Below are positions 27,655 through 36,643 of a stretch of DNA of 64,000 nucleotides, in pieces. Source of the DNA: Mycolicibacterium tokaiense. GTDB lineage: Bacteria; Actinomycetota; Actinomycetes; Mycobacteriales; Mycobacteriaceae. The translations under genes and the position numbers were made by a program. Within the stretch, counting starts at the first letter, position 1. Every line of letters begins with the position of its first letter. Under the pieces are notes generated by a model. The model saw only the letters and a list, made by a program, of their open reading frames with translations. It did not search any database and was not told where the DNA came from. The stretch lies in contig NZ_AP022600.1 in assembly GCF_010725885.1 (NCBI RefSeq), positions 3,658,001-3,722,000 on the forward strand. The letters run 5' to 3'.

Positions 27655-28749
27655 GTGGCCAAGAATAGGCTGCGGCGCCGGCTGCTCCGTCTCGATGAGA
27701 CGCTGACCGCGAAACCGGATTCGGCGCTGGTCGACTACCTGCACATCCCGGAGAACTTCGTCAGCCCGGCCCGCAGGATCTTCCTGCGTGTGGTCTACGC
27801 CCTCGGCGCCCTGTTCGCCGCGGTGTTGATCGTCTACGTGGATCGCGACGGCTACCGGGACATCGACAGCGCGCCGGTGCCCGGCGGGCTGTCGTTCCTG
27901 GACTGCCTCTACTACGCCACGGTGTCGCTGTCGACCACCGGATACGGTGACATCACCCCGGTCACCGAAACCGCCCGGCTGGTCAACGTCCTGGTCATCA
28001 CCCCGCTGCGGGTGGCGTTCCTGATCGTGCTCATCGGTACCACGGTCGAAACCCTCACCGCGGCCTCGCGCCAGGCCCTCAAGATCCAGCGTTGGAGGAA
28101 CTCCGTGCGTAATCACACCATCGTGATCGGCTACGGCACCAAGGGCAAAACTGCCGTCGCGGCGATGGTCGGCGACAACGTCAAGCCCGGGGACATCGTC
28201 GTCGTCGACACCGATCAGGCGTCGCTGGACCGTGCCAGCCAGGCCGGCCTGGTCACGGTCCGCGGTGACGCCAACCGCTCTGACGTCCTGCGGCTCGCCG
28301 GAGCGCAACATGCGGCCGCCATCATCGTGGCCACCAACAGCGACCCCACCGCCGTGCTGGTCACTCTCACCGCGCGTGAACTGGCGCCCAACGCCAAGAT
28401 CATCGCCTCCATCCGGGAGTCCGAGAATCAGCATCTGCTGCGACAGTCGGGGGCCGATTCGGTGGTGGTGTCCTCCGAGACGGCCGGCCGGTTGCTCGGC
28501 ATCGCGACCCAGACGCCCAGCGTGGTGGAGTTGATGGAGGACCTGCTGACCCCGGATGCCGGCTTCGCGATCGCCGAGCGGGAGGTGGAGCCCAAGGAGG
28601 TCGGCGGGTCGCCGCGGCACCTCAAGGACATCGTGCTGGGCGTGGTGCGCAACGGTGAGCTCAAGCAGGTCAACGACCCTGAGGTGGACGCCATCGAGGC
28701 CACCGACCGCCTGCTCTACGTCCGCAACGCCGAGGAAGACCGTGGCTGA
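27655..28749 (+). CDS. Potassium channel with RCK domain (Rv3200c-like)
   Basis: 364 residues. Two membrane helices (about 41-62 and 103-124) flank a pore helix with the selectivity filter TGYGD at residues 95-99. The cytosolic RCK/TrkA-N domain starts at about 130 with HTIVIGYGTKGKTAVA (Rossmann GxGxxG) and continues to a TrkA-C-like end. It is likely a ligand-gated K+ channel of the MthK type. The GTG start at 27655 is used. It overlaps nudC by eight bases, so the two are in one operon. Confidence 0.9.
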   Translation: MAKNRLRRRLLRLDETLTAKPDSALVDYLHIPENFVSPARRIFLRVVYALGALFAAVLIVYVDRDGYRDIDSAPVPGGLSFLDCLYYATVSLSTTGYGDITPVTETARLVNVLVITPLRVAFLIVLIGTTVETLTAASRQALKIQRWRNSVRNHTIVIGYGTKGKTAVAAMVGDNVKPGDIVVVDTDQASLDRASQAGLVTVRGDANRSDVLRLAGAQHAAAIIVATNSDPTAVLVTLTARELAPNAKIIASIRESENQHLLRQSGADSVVVSSETAGRLLGIATQTPSVVELMEDLLTPDAGFAIAEREVEPKEVGGSPRHLKDIVLGVVRNGELKQVNDPEVDAIEATDRLLYVRNAEEDRG

Positions 28750-29674
28750 TTTCCACCTGCGCAATGTCCCACTGCTGTCCCGGGTCGGCGCTGACCGCTC
28801 CGATCAGCTGCGCACCGACATCGACGCCGCCGTCGCGGGTTGGGCAGAGGCCGCGGTGCTGCGGGTCGACGGCCGCGGGCAGGTGCTGATCGCCGACGGC
28901 CAGGTGGTGCTGACCTCCAGCGCGGGGCTCGGTGACCGTCCGCCCGCCGACGCGGTGTTCCTGGGCCGCATCGACGGCGGCAGACACGTCTGGGCGGTTC
29001 GCGGTCCGTTGGAGGCACCACCTGAGGCCACCGACTCCTATGTCCTCGACTTGCGCCGTGCCGGAACCATTTTCGACGACGTGAGCTCACAGCTGGTGGC
29101 CACCGCCTACGCGCTGCTCAACTGGCACGACAACGCCCGCTTCAGCCCGGTCGACGGTTCGCCGACCACCCAGATCAAGGGTGGGTGGGCCCGCGTCAAT
29201 TCCGTCACCGGGCATGAGGAGTTCCCCCGGATCGACCCCGCGGTGATCTGCCTGGTGCACGACGGCGCCGACCGGGTGGTGCTGGCTCGTCAGACGGTGT
29301 GGCCGGACCGGATGTTCTCGTTGCTCGCCGGCTTCGTGGAGGCGGGGGAGTCGTTCGAGGCGTGCGTGGCCCGCGAGATCGCCGAAGAGGTGGGTCTGAC
29401 CGTGCGTGATGTGCGCTACCTGGGCAGCCAGCCGTGGCCGTTCCCACGCTCGCTGATGGTGGGCTTCCACGCCGTCGCCGACCCGCAACAGGAGTTCGCG
29501 TTCAACGACGGCGAGATCGTCGAGGCCCACTGGTTCACCCGGGACGAGGTGAAGGCCGCCCTGGAGATCGGGGATTGGAACAGCGCCGAGGCGTCGGCAT
29601 CGAGATTGCTTTTGCCAGGGTCTATTTCGATCGCCCGGGAGATCATCGAGTCCTGGGCGTACGCGGTCAGCTGA
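28742..29674 (+). CDS. nudC: NADH/NAD+ pyrophosphatase NudC
   Basis: 310 residues. The Nudix box is GFVEAGESFEACVAREIAEEVG. The NADH-specific motif SQPWPFPRS follows with the canonical Gln; M. tuberculosis is reported to have a Gln-to-Pro change there that inactivates NudC. The four-cysteine zinc ribbon of E. coli NudC is not visible (FSPVDGSPT replaces the first CxxC region). It hydrolyses NAD(H) to NMN and AMP and can remove NAD caps from RNA. Start GTG 28742 overlaps the channel gene. The 3' end overlaps mrx1 by eight bases. Confidence 0.92.
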   Translation: MADFHLRNVPLLSRVGADRSDQLRTDIDAAVAGWAEAAVLRVDGRGQVLIADGQVVLTSSAGLGDRPPADAVFLGRIDGGRHVWAVRGPLEAPPEATDSYVLDLRRAGTIFDDVSSQLVATAYALLNWHDNARFSPVDGSPTTQIKGGWARVNSVTGHEEFPRIDPAVICLVHDGADRVVLARQTVWPDRMFSLLAGFVEAGESFEACVAREIAEEVGLTVRDVRYLGSQPWPFPRSLMVGFHAVADPQQEFAFNDGEIVEAHWFTRDEVKAALEIGDWNSAEASASRLLLPGSISIAREIIESWAYAVS

Positions 29675-29924
29675 GGGACAGCTCCGCCAGCTTGCCCTCG
29701 ACGTCCTTGATGCTCGGGTTGGTCATCGTCGAACCGTCGGAGAACTTCACGGTGGGCACGGTCTGGTTGCCGTTGTTCACCGACTGCACGAACGTCGCGG
29801 CCTCGGGCTCGAGTTCGATGTCCACCTCGGTGTAGCCGATGCCCTTGGCCTTCAGCGCCGTCTTGAGACGCTTGCAATACCCGCACCACGTCGTCGAATA
29901 CATGGTGAGTTCGTTGACCGTCAT
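29667..29924 (-). CDS. mrx1: Mycoredoxin-1
   Basis: 85 residues, glutaredoxin fold, with the catalytic CGYC at residues 14-17 (TWCGYCKRLK) and the cis-proline loop QTVPTVKF. Mycoredoxin reduces mycothiol mixed disulfides using mycothiol and mycothione reductase. It converges on nudC with an eight-base overlap and is divergent from uvrD2. Corresponds to Rv3198A. Confidence 0.94.
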   Translation of the reverse strand: MTVNELTMYSTTWCGYCKRLKTALKAKGIGYTEVDIELEPEAATFVQSVNNGNQTVPTVKFSDGSTMTNPSIKDVEGKLAELSLS

Positions 29925-30003
29925 CCTTCAATAGTGCCGGATCGCCGGGGGCGCGAGGTTCCCGACCCGGTGGCTGTCGGCGCGCGCTGCGATGATGAGA
30001 CCC

Positions 30004-32097
30004 ATGCCCACCGACACCGTCCTCACCGCGGGCCTCGACGACGAACAGCGCGAGGCCGTGCTGGCCGGCCGCGGGCCGGTGTGTGTGCTGGCCGGCGCCG
30101 GGACGGGTAAGACGCGCACCATCACCCACCGCATCGCCCACCTCGTCGGGGCCGGCCACGTCGCCGCCGGTCAGGTACTGGCGGTCACCTTCACCTCCCG
30201 GGCGGCCGGGGAGATGCGCACCCGGCTGCGCAGCCTCGACGCCGACGCCCAGACCGGGGCGCGGGTGGGGGCGGTGCAGGCGTTGACGTTCCACGCCGCC
30301 GCCCGCCGCCAGCTGTCGTACTTCTGGCCGCGGGTCGTCGGCTCCACCGGTTGGCAACTGCTCGACAGCAAGTTCTCCGTCGTCGCCCAGGCCGCCAACC
30401 GGGCCAAGATGCAGGCCAGCACCGAGGACGTGCGCGACCTGGCAAGCGAGATCGAGTGGGCCAAGGCCTCCTTGATCACCCCGGAGCAGTACGCCGCCAC
30501 GGTCGCCGAAGTGGGGCGCGACATCCCCAAGGACGCCAACCGCATCGCCGCGGTCTACGCGGGGTACGAAAACCTCAAGGCGCGCGGCGACGTGGCGCTG
30601 CTGGACTTCGACGACCTGCTGCTGCACACCGCTGCCGCCATCGAGAACGACGCCGCGGTGGCCGCCGAGTTCCGCGATCGCTACCGCTGCTTCGTCGTCG
30701 ACGAGTACCAGGACGTCACGCCCCTGCAGCAACGGGTGCTGAGCGCCTGGCTGGGCGACCGGGATGACCTGACCGTGGTCGGCGACGCCAACCAGACCAT
30801 CTACTCCTTCACCGGAGCCTCACCGCGGTACCTGCTGGACTTCTCCCGCCGGTTCCCGGAGGCGACGGTGGTGCGCCTGGAGCGCGACTACCGCTCCACC
30901 CCGCAGGTGGTCGAGCTGGCCAACCGCGTGATCGCCGACGCCCGCGGACGGGTGGCCGGCAGCAAGCTGCACCTGGTGGGCCAGCGTCCACCCGGCCCGC
31001 GGCCGATGATGCGCGAGTACCCCGATGAGGTGGCCGAGGCTGCCGCGGTGGCCCGCGCCGTCAAAGGTCTCATCGAATCCGGCACGGCCGCAGCCGAGAT
31101 CGCGGTGCTGTACCGGATCAACGCCCAATCCGAGGTCTACGAGGAGGCGCTGACGGCGGCCGGGGTGGCCTTCCAGGTCCGCGGCGGTGAGGGATTCTTC
31201 AGCCGCCAGGAGATCCGCCAGGCGCTGGTGGCCTTGCAGCGGGCCGCCGATCGCGACGCCCAGGACGCCGATCTGCCGGATCTGGTCCGTCGACTCCTCG
31301 AACCGCTCGGTCTCACCGCCGAAGCGCCGTCTGGCACCCAGGCGCGGGAGCGGTGGGAGGCGCTCACCGCGCTGGCCGAGTTGGTCGACGAGGAGGTGGC
31401 CACCCGGCCGGAGCTCGACCTGCCCGGCCTGGTCGCCGAACTGAAGGTCCGCGCGGACGCTCGCCACCCACCCGTCGTGCAGGGCGTCACGCTGGCGTCG
31501 CTGCACGCCGCCAAGGGCCTGGAGTGGGACGCGGTGTTCCTGGTGGGGCTGGCCGACGGCACCCTGCCCATCTCGCACGCGCTGTCCCACGGTCCGGACA
31601 GCGAGGCCGTCGAGGAAGAACGCCGCCTGCTGTATGTGGGCATCACCCGGGCGCGGGTGCATCTGACCCTGAGCTGGGCCCTGTCCCGCACGCCGGGCGG
31701 TCGGCAGAGCCGTAAGCCGTCGCGTTTTCTGGCCAGCATCGCCCCCAAGCCGCCGCCGGACCGCGGGGCGGGCCGCAAGCAGCGCGGACCGGCCAAGCGG
31801 TGCCGGGTGTGCAACGCCGAGCTGAACACCCCGTCGGCGATCATGCTGCGCCGGTGTGAGACCTGCGCGTCCGACATCGACGACGAACTGCTGCTACAGC
31901 TCAAGGACTGGCGGTCGCGTACCGCCAAGGAGCAGAAGGTGCCGGCATTCGTCGTGTTCAGCGACAACACATTGATCGCGATCGCCGAGATGCTGCCCAC
32001 CGACGAGGCGGCGCTGGTGACCATCCCCGGCATCGGAGCGCGCAAACTCGAGCAGTACGGCGCCGATCTGCTGGCGCTGGTCCGAGGGCGATCGTGA
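30004..32097 (+). CDS. uvrD2: ATP-dependent DNA helicase UvrD2
   Basis: 697 residues. Superfamily-1 motor with Walker [28 protein letters not shown] and VGITRARVH. The mycobacterial hallmark is the C-terminal extension: a four-cysteine element ([10 protein letters not shown]...RRCETC) followed by an HRDC domain ([12 protein letters not shown]... to [13 protein letters not shown]). It acts in DNA repair and is essential in M. tuberculosis and M. smegmatis. Starts at ATG 29992 or 29995 are possible; 30004 is chosen by similarity. whiB7 follows after about 495 nt of leader. Confidence 0.93.
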   Translation: MPTDTVLTAGLDDEQREAVLAGRGPVCVLAGAGTGKTRTITHRIAHLVGAGHVAAGQVLAVTFTSRAAGEMRTRLRSLDADAQTGARVGAVQALTFHAAARRQLSYFWPRVVGSTGWQLLDSKFSVVAQAANRAKMQASTEDVRDLASEIEWAKASLITPEQYAATVAEVGRDIPKDANRIAAVYAGYENLKARGDVALLDFDDLLLHTAAAIENDAAVAAEFRDRYRCFVVDEYQDVTPLQQRVLSAWLGDRDDLTVVGDANQTIYSFTGASPRYLLDFSRRFPEATVVRLERDYRSTPQVVELANRVIADARGRVAGSKLHLVGQRPPGPRPMMREYPDEVAEAAAVARAVKGLIESGTAAAEIAVLYRINAQSEVYEEALTAAGVAFQVRGGEGFFSRQEIRQALVALQRAADRDAQDADLPDLVRRLLEPLGLTAEAPSGTQARERWEALTALAELVDEEVATRPELDLPGLVAELKVRADARHPPVVQGVTLASLHAAKGLEWDAVFLVGLADGTLPISHALSHGPDSEAVEEERRLLYVGITRARVHLTLSWALSRTPGGRQSRKPSRFLASIAPKPPPDRGAGRKQRGPAKRCRVCNAELNTPSAIMLRRCETCASDIDDELLLQLKDWRSRTAKEQKVPAFVVFSDNTLIAIAEMLPTDEAALVTIPGIGARKLEQYGADLLALVRGRS

Positions 32098-32118
32098 ATT
32101 GCCGTTTGTGCAGGTCAG

Positions 32119-32156
32119 AAAATTGCTTGTGCACATCCGCCCCGACCGTTTAGCCT
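32119..32156 (+). promoter_or_regulatory. whiB7 promoter
   Basis: AT-rich AAAATT (32119-32124 region), two bases, then -35 TTGTGC (32127-32132), an 18-bp spacer and -10 TAGCCT (32151-32156). WhiB7 activates its own promoter through an AT-rich stretch just upstream of -35, bound by its AT-hook, which fits this layout. Confidence 0.7.
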
Positions 32157-32218
32157 CGAACCCGTACGACCCACGGCCGTCAGATGGCCCGCGCACATGG
32201 AGAGGAGGAGTCCCGCCA

Positions 32219-32443
32219 ATGATCGATCACACGACTTTCGGCGCAGTAGGCAGCAATGCCGCTGTGGCGTCTGCGGCTGGGGCTCCCCGTTCTCTGCAGC
32301 GTGGGAATGGTGTTGCGGTGATGACCGCACCGCCCAGCGCCCCCGCGGCTCACGCCGCCTGGGCGGTTGCCGCCATTGCGCCGCAGCGCAAGCGCCGCAC
32401 CGCCGCCGCGACTGACGCGTCCGTGGATCGGAGGTTCCTCTAG
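32219..32443 (+). CDS. Alanine-rich upstream ORF in the whiB7 leader
   Basis: 74 codons with an excellent ribosome-binding site (GAGGAGGAG ending nine bases upstream). It begins MIDHTTFGAVGSNAAVASAA and ends DASVDRRFL. I count 22 alanines out of 74 residues. In mycobacteria the whiB7 leader ORF is a cis-acting sensor: slow or stalled translation switches on whiB7, and alanine starvation has been reported as a trigger, which an alanine-rich ORF explains. The peptide itself need not have a function. Confidence 0.82.
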   Translation: MIDHTTFGAVGSNAAVASAAGAPRSLQRGNGVAVMTAPPSAPAAHAAWAVAAIAPQRKRRTAAATDASVDRRFL

Positions 32444-32500
32444 AAGCCCGACACACCAGCCACTTGGCCACGGACCCGAAGTCACCCGGATCCGTGGCCA
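32420..32500 (+). promoter_or_regulatory. whiB7 attenuator: terminator hairpin and competing anti-terminator
   Basis: TGGCCACGGA (32465-32474) pairs perfectly with TCCGTGGCCA (32491-32500), a 10-bp stem with a 16-nt loop. The segment TCCGTGG at 32420-32426, inside the last codons of the leader ORF, can instead pair with CCACGGA at 32468-32474 of the left arm. The two foldings exclude each other. A ribosome finishing the ORF would cover 32420-32426 and let the terminator form; one stalled earlier would leave it free. No strong U-tract follows the stem. Confidence 0.65.
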
Positions 32501-32592
32501 TCAGTGTCTGACGGGGATGACACCCGACACACCTGGTCCGGATCTCGAAGCAACACACGAGAAGCCATCAGACCAGGAAGCAGGTGAAGGAC

Positions 32593-32874
32593 ATGTCAGC
32601 CCTGACGGTCCCTGTCGCAGAGGACACGCAGAAGCTGCCGATGCTGCCTTGCCATGTCGGGGACCCCGATCTGTGGTTCGCCGAGACCCCCGCCGATCTG
32701 GAGCGCGCAAAGGTGCTGTGCGCCCAGTGCCCGATCCGCCGGCAATGCCTGTCGGCGGCGTTGGAGCGCGAAGAGCCGTGGGGAGTGTGGGGCGGCGAGA
32801 TCATCGAGCGCGGCTCGATCGTCGCCCGCAAGCGCCCGCGTGGCCGGCCCCGCAAGGATTCGGTTGCAGCATGA
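32593..32874 (+). CDS. whiB7: Antibiotic-resistance regulator WhiB7
   Basis: 93 residues. Iron-sulfur cysteines lie in LPCHVGDPDLWF, AKVLCAQCPIRRQCL; the GVWGGE turn follows, and the AT-hook RGRPRK sits at the C-terminus, which is unique to WhiB7 in the family. It activates intrinsic resistance genes for ribosome-targeting drugs, working with SigA. The ATG at 32593 (MSALTVP) is preferred to an in-frame GTG at 32584; GCAGGTGAAGG precedes it. Expression is controlled by the leader described above. Confidence 0.95.
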   Translation: MSALTVPVAEDTQKLPMLPCHVGDPDLWFAETPADLERAKVLCAQCPIRRQCLSAALEREEPWGVWGGEIIERGSIVARKRPRGRPRKDSVAA

Positions 32875-32878
32875 GGGA

Positions 32879-32923
32879 TTTGTGGAGTTTCAGCGGCGAA
32901 TGGCGCCGCTGAAACTCCACAAA
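32879..32923. terminator. Bidirectional terminator between whiB7 and the UbiB-like gene
   Basis: A perfect 20-bp inverted repeat: 32879-32898 (TTTGTGGAGTTT...GCGGCG) and 32904-32923, with a 5-nt loop. The stem begins four bases after the whiB7 stop and ends seven bases before the stop of the convergent gene. TTT/AAA ends of the stem give a short U-run in both directions. Confidence 0.85.
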
Positions 32924-32930
32924 CCGCTGT

Positions 32931-34247
32931 CTAATCGGGGTCGGCGAACCCGGGCACCAGGTCGACGGCGATCTGGCGCACCGGGACGTGGGCGTCGAGC
33001 TGGCAGGAGATCGCGACGATCGAGGCGATGACCCGCATCGGGATCGCCAGCTTGGCCGGGATGTCCATCTGCCGGGCGGTGCGGATCTGACCGGCAGCGC
33101 GGTCGAGGTCCACCGCGGCCATCTTCTGCAGCCACTTGCGGGTGTAGTGGAACTCGTCGACTTCCAGCGGTTGCACGTATTGCTTGAGCATGTCGTCGAT
33201 GTCGGCGGTGGAGACCTTCTCGCCCTTCTGGATGAAGCCGATCTTCTCCATGGTGGGCAGCAGTTTGTCGTAGTCCCTGTCGACCGCGTAGCGCAGCATC
33301 TGGCCCAGCTCGCGCGGCATCCCGCCGGGCAGCGGAGCGACGGCACCGAAGTCGATAACACCCATCTTGTCGCCCTCGAGAAGCATGAAGTTGCCCGGAT
33401 GTGCGTCGCCGTGCATCATCTCCAGGCGCCGTGGGGCGTCATCGGTGAGCTCAAAAAGCCGATACCCCATCAGATCTCGTTGATCCTGGGTGCCAGTGCG
33501 GATGATCTGGGCCAGCGGGATGCCCTCGATCCACTCGGCGATCACGACCTTGGGCGCACTCGCGATCACCGCGGGGACCACAAAATGCGGGTGGTCCTTG
33601 TAGGCCTTGGCGAAGGCGCGTTGGTTGTCGGCCTCCAGCCGGTAGTCCAGCTCCATCTCGGTGCGCTCGATCAGCTCGTCCACCACGCCCTGGACATCGG
33701 CACCGGGGGAGAGCTGCTTGAAGATCGACACCATGCGCCGCATGGTCTTCAGGTCGGCGCGCAACGCCTCATCCGCACCGGGGTACTGGATCTTGACGGC
33801 CACCTCGCGGCCGTCGGACCAGATGCCCTTGTGTACCTGGCCGATGCTGGCGGAGGCGACGGGGGCGTCGTCGAAAGACGTGAACCGGTCCCGCCACTTG
33901 GTGCCGAGTTGCTGGTCCAGCACCCGGTGCACCTTCGCCGCGGGCAGAGGCGGCGCGTCCTTCTGCAGCTTGGTCAGTGCCTCGCGGTACGGCTCGCCGA
34001 ACTGCTCGGGAACGGCGGCCTCCATGACGGAGAGCGCCTGGCCCACCTTCATGGCGCCGCCTTTGAGCTCACCCAGGACGGTGAAAAGTTGGTTGGCGGC
34101 CTTCTCCATCAACTCCGCGTTGACGTCGTCTCTCGACTTGCCGGTCAGCCGCTTGCCGAAGCCGAGTGCGGCGCGGCCGGCGAAGCCCACCGGCAATGTC
34201 GCGAGCTTGGCATTGCGCGCGGCGCTTCCTCGTCTGATGTCTGCCAC
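32931..34247 (-). CDS. ABC1/UbiB-family atypical kinase (Rv3197-like)
   Basis: 438 residues. The UbiB signature KxGQ motif is in GGAMKVGQALSVME near the N-terminus, the Ala-rich loop in PVASASIGQVHKG, the ATP lysine in VAVKIQYPG, the catalytic loop in HGDAHPGNFML and the metal-binding IDFGAVAPL. Such proteins are atypical ATPases/kinases tied to quinone or lipid handling; in mycobacteria this gene is part of the WhiB7 regulon and contributes to macrolide tolerance as I recall. GTG 34247 is used; ATG 34262 with AGGAAGG in front is an alternative. Confidence 0.88.
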   Translation of the reverse strand: MADIRRGSAARNAKLATLPVGFAGRAALGFGKRLTGKSRDDVNAELMEKAANQLFTVLGELKGGAMKVGQALSVMEAAVPEQFGEPYREALTKLQKDAPPLPAAKVHRVLDQQLGTKWRDRFTSFDDAPVASASIGQVHKGIWSDGREVAVKIQYPGADEALRADLKTMRRMVSIFKQLSPGADVQGVVDELIERTEMELDYRLEADNQRAFAKAYKDHPHFVVPAVIASAPKVVIAEWIEGIPLAQIIRTGTQDQRDLMGYRLFELTDDAPRRLEMMHGDAHPGNFMLLEGDKMGVIDFGAVAPLPGGMPRELGQMLRYAVDRDYDKLLPTMEKIGFIQKGEKVSTADIDDMLKQYVQPLEVDEFHYTRKWLQKMAAVDLDRAAGQIRTARQMDIPAKLAIPMRVIASIVAISCQLDAHVPVRQIAVDLVPGFADPD

Positions 34248-34305
34248 GCCACCATCATCCATGACCTTCCTGTGTCCCCGTGTTCCGATAGGGCAACGGG
34301 GGTTG

Positions 34306-34587
34306 TCAGCAGGCGCAACGCGGGTGACGGGGCCAGTGCCGGGACGTGATGGTGCTACTGGTCGCGTCGAATTCGAGTGTGGTGGACAGCGTGGTGGGCG
34401 GTCGTGGCCCGGGTGTGCCACGCATCGCCGCGAGCACCGTGTTGATCTGGCCCAGCGCCAGCGCGGCGGTGGCCAGCACGGTGGCCCGGTCTGCGGAGCC
34501 CACGGTGTCGCGCAGCTGCGCGGCCACCACCGGCCAGGCAGCGTCGCGGTCGCTGCGGTGCAGGTCGGCGCAGTCCAGGCAGCTGGT
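34306..34587 (-). pseudogene. 3' part of the Rv3196-like gene, split by the integrated element
   Basis: The last ~93 codons of a gene whose 5' part lies at 46002-46564. It reads (CT)SCLDCADLHRSDRDAA... to a TGA at 34306-34308. Joining the two parts across the CTGGT core gives one in-frame gene of 840 nt (279 residues) with the continuous sequence LVLPGLTSCLDCADLH. The intact protein resembles ThiF/YcaO-type cyclodehydratase-like proteins (Rv3196) with a zinc-type CxxC. The segment has no start of its own and is presumably not expressed. Confidence 0.85.
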
Positions 34588-34607
34588 AGCATCTTAGAGG
34601 GCACTAC
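34583..34607. other. attL of the serine-integrase element
   Basis: The core CTGGT (34583-34587) is shared with attR. Left of it is the host gene; right of it, AGAGGGCACTAC (34596-34607) is one arm of the phage-side inverted repeat whose partner is GTAGTGATGCCCTCT at 45970-45984. Confidence 0.75.
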
Positions 34608-34624
34608 TGCGAATCGGGGTCGAA

Positions 34625-36133
34625 ATGGCGTCTGACCGGTGCGTTCTCTACGCCCGCATCTCCTACGACCGCAGCGGCGAGCGAGTCGGGGTCGATCGCC
34701 AGCTCGTCGAGCTCCGCAAGTTGGCTAAGCAACGCGACTTCGAAGTGGTCGCCGAGGTCACCGACAACGACATTTCCGCGAGCAAGGATCTCCACAGGCC
34801 GGGTTACGAGAGCATCTGGGAGTTGGTGCGCGCCGAGCAGATCGATGCCGTCGTGGTGTGGCAGACGAGTCGCCTCACACGCAGCCGGCGCGAACGGGCC
34901 GCGGTGATTTCCGAGTTCGGCCGTCACCGTGTGGACGTGGTTGCCGTCAAGGGACCGTCACTGGAGTTGCGGACGGCCTACGGCCGTGGTGTGGCCGATC
35001 TCATGACCGCCTTCGACACCATGGAGAGCGAAGTGAAGAGTGAACGAGTTTCTGCCGCCATCGCAGATCTCGCTCGCAAGGGTCGCGCGTGGGGGCTGAC
35101 TCCATATGGCTGGGATAGCGCCGAGGCTGGCGTCTGGACGATCAACAGGCACGAGGCCGGCGTCGTCAAAGAGATCGTTGGGCGCATACTTGCGCACCAA
35201 ACGCTCAACTCCATTCAACGGCGGTTGAACGAACGCGGCGAGCCGGCGCCGGCCTTCGCGCTGTGGCAGAAGCTCCCCGAGGACCTCCGCGAGCAAAGGT
35301 TGGCCAAGCTGGTCGCCAAGGGGCGTGGCGTTCCATCCCGTCGGTGGGCCGACTCAACCATCCGTGCCATCGCGCTGCGCGACGCCAATGCAGGGGTGCG
35401 GGCCCGCCTCGATGACGCCACGGTGACCGCCGGCTGTTGGCCCGTCATCATCAAACGGACTCAGCACGAGCGTGTGCGAGCGATGCTCAGTGCACCGCAG
35501 CGCCGCGCGCACACCGGCCCGCGCCCCGGTGCTCGTCGGCATCTGCTGACCAGCGGCATTGGCCTGTGCGGGCCCTGCGGAGGTGTGCTGCGCGTGGCCA
35601 CGCGCACTGGGAGACGAACCGAGCAGCGCATCTATCAATGCGCGACGAAGGGCTGCACGGGGCGCCGGCAGGACCATGTTGACGCACTGGTGGAACGCGT
35701 CGTCATCGGCCGGCTGGCCGATCCGGAGGTGTGGGCACGCATCACCGCGTACTCCGACGACGGCGACGAGGCCTCACAGGCACTGATCGAGCGGTGCGAG
35801 GGTCTACAGCGCCGGCTAGACGACGCGGCCGACCTGTACGCGCAGGGCGGCATCACCGCGGCGCAGTTGCAGCGAATCACGGCGACGATCGCGCCCGACC
35901 TGGACATAGCGCAACGCGAGCGCGACGCGGCCTTACGTACCACCGACGTCACTGAGCTGGAAGACCTCGCCGGCCCCGAGGTGGCCACCCGGTGGGGGGC
36001 GATGGCGGTATCTCAGCGCCGCGCGGTCCTCGATGCCCTCGGCGTGACGGTGACGCTGCTCCCGCGCGCGAAAAAGGGCCCAGGATTTGAGCCCGAGACC
36101 GTGAAAGTTACTTGGATTCTGCAACCCAGCTAA
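34625..36133 (+). CDS. Large serine recombinase (integrase)
   Basis: 502 residues. The resolvase catalytic domain begins with CVLYARISYDRSGERVGVDR, catalytic Ser13, followed by DNDISASKDLHRPGYESI and LTRSRRERA. The recombinase domain (LTPYGWD...) and a zinc-ribbon (CGPCGGVL...YQCATKGC) follow, then a coiled-coil-rich C-terminus, as in phiRv1 and phiC31-type integrases. It lies 37 bases from the attL core, the usual place for a phage integrase. It would integrate alone and need a directionality factor for excision. Confidence 0.92.
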   Translation: MASDRCVLYARISYDRSGERVGVDRQLVELRKLAKQRDFEVVAEVTDNDISASKDLHRPGYESIWELVRAEQIDAVVVWQTSRLTRSRRERAAVISEFGRHRVDVVAVKGPSLELRTAYGRGVADLMTAFDTMESEVKSERVSAAIADLARKGRAWGLTPYGWDSAEAGVWTINRHEAGVVKEIVGRILAHQTLNSIQRRLNERGEPAPAFALWQKLPEDLREQRLAKLVAKGRGVPSRRWADSTIRAIALRDANAGVRARLDDATVTAGCWPVIIKRTQHERVRAMLSAPQRRAHTGPRPGARRHLLTSGIGLCGPCGGVLRVATRTGRRTEQRIYQCATKGCTGRRQDHVDALVERVVIGRLADPEVWARITAYSDDGDEASQALIERCEGLQRRLDDAADLYAQGGITAAQLQRITATIAPDLDIAQRERDAALRTTDVTELEDLAGPEVATRWGAMAVSQRRAVLDALGVTVTLLPRAKKGPGFEPETVKVTWILQPS

Positions 36134-36199
36134 CGCTGCCACCAGCAGTAGCTCACGGCGTATGTCTATAACTGTGACGCGATGTCATACCCAATGACG

Positions 36200-36229
36200 T
36201 TGCCGCAGGCGCAAACAAGTGCCTAGAGT
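36200..36229 (+). promoter_or_regulatory. Promoter of the element's early operon
   Basis: TTGCCG (36200-36205), an 18-bp spacer and TAGAGT (36224-36229). It lies about 87 nt before the small gene at 36316. An inverted repeat GTCAT-acccA-type ATGAC just upstream (36184-36198) may be a control site. Confidence 0.45.
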
Positions 36230-36315
36230 CATCGTTAACAAATACGAATGGCGACCATGGCGACCTGATGCATAGCAATGCCGCGCGGACGTCTCTCCGA
36301 AAAGGTGGGGTGTTT

Positions 36316-36516
36316 ATGACGGTGCAATCTGAAGTTATGGCCGTTGCGCGGGCTGTCCGCGACGGAAATCCCGAGGCGGAATCCGAAGCGCGGCAACGAC
36401 TTGCCGAAGCCAAAATTAAAGCTTATGTGCAGAAAACGCTCTCCGCGGCGCCGCCATTGAGCGACGATCAAATCGCCCGTCTCGCTGCGCTTTTGAAACC
36501 TCGGCGCCGGCGGTGA
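36316..36516 (+). CDS. Small accessory protein of phiRv1-type elements (possible excision factor)
   Basis: 66 residues. The C-terminal half (YVQKTLSAAPPLSDDQIARL...LLKPRRRR) is of a type I recall from small proteins encoded beside the integrase in phiRv1/phiRv2-like elements. In phiRv1 a protein from this position is the recombination directionality factor, so an excision role is possible. ATG 36316 follows AAGGTGGGG; the open frame extends 16 codons upstream without a better start. No DNA-binding motif is evident. Confidence 0.65.
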   Translation: MTVQSEVMAVARAVRDGNPEAESEARQRLAEAKIKAYVQKTLSAAPPLSDDQIARLAALLKPRRRR

Positions 36517-36643
36517 CTCCGCGGGTAAACGCTGCCGCGGCGCCGCGTCTGGCCGACAGGAACGGTGCCGCTACAGCTCACTCAACAACAACCGGGGGCT
36601 GTCGGGATATCGATATTGGTCCCGATCCTGGCGCGGTGACCTC

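Noticed and set aside
32988..34349. 453-codon open frame on the plus strand
   Set aside because: Antisense to the UbiB-family gene, which has all catalytic motifs.
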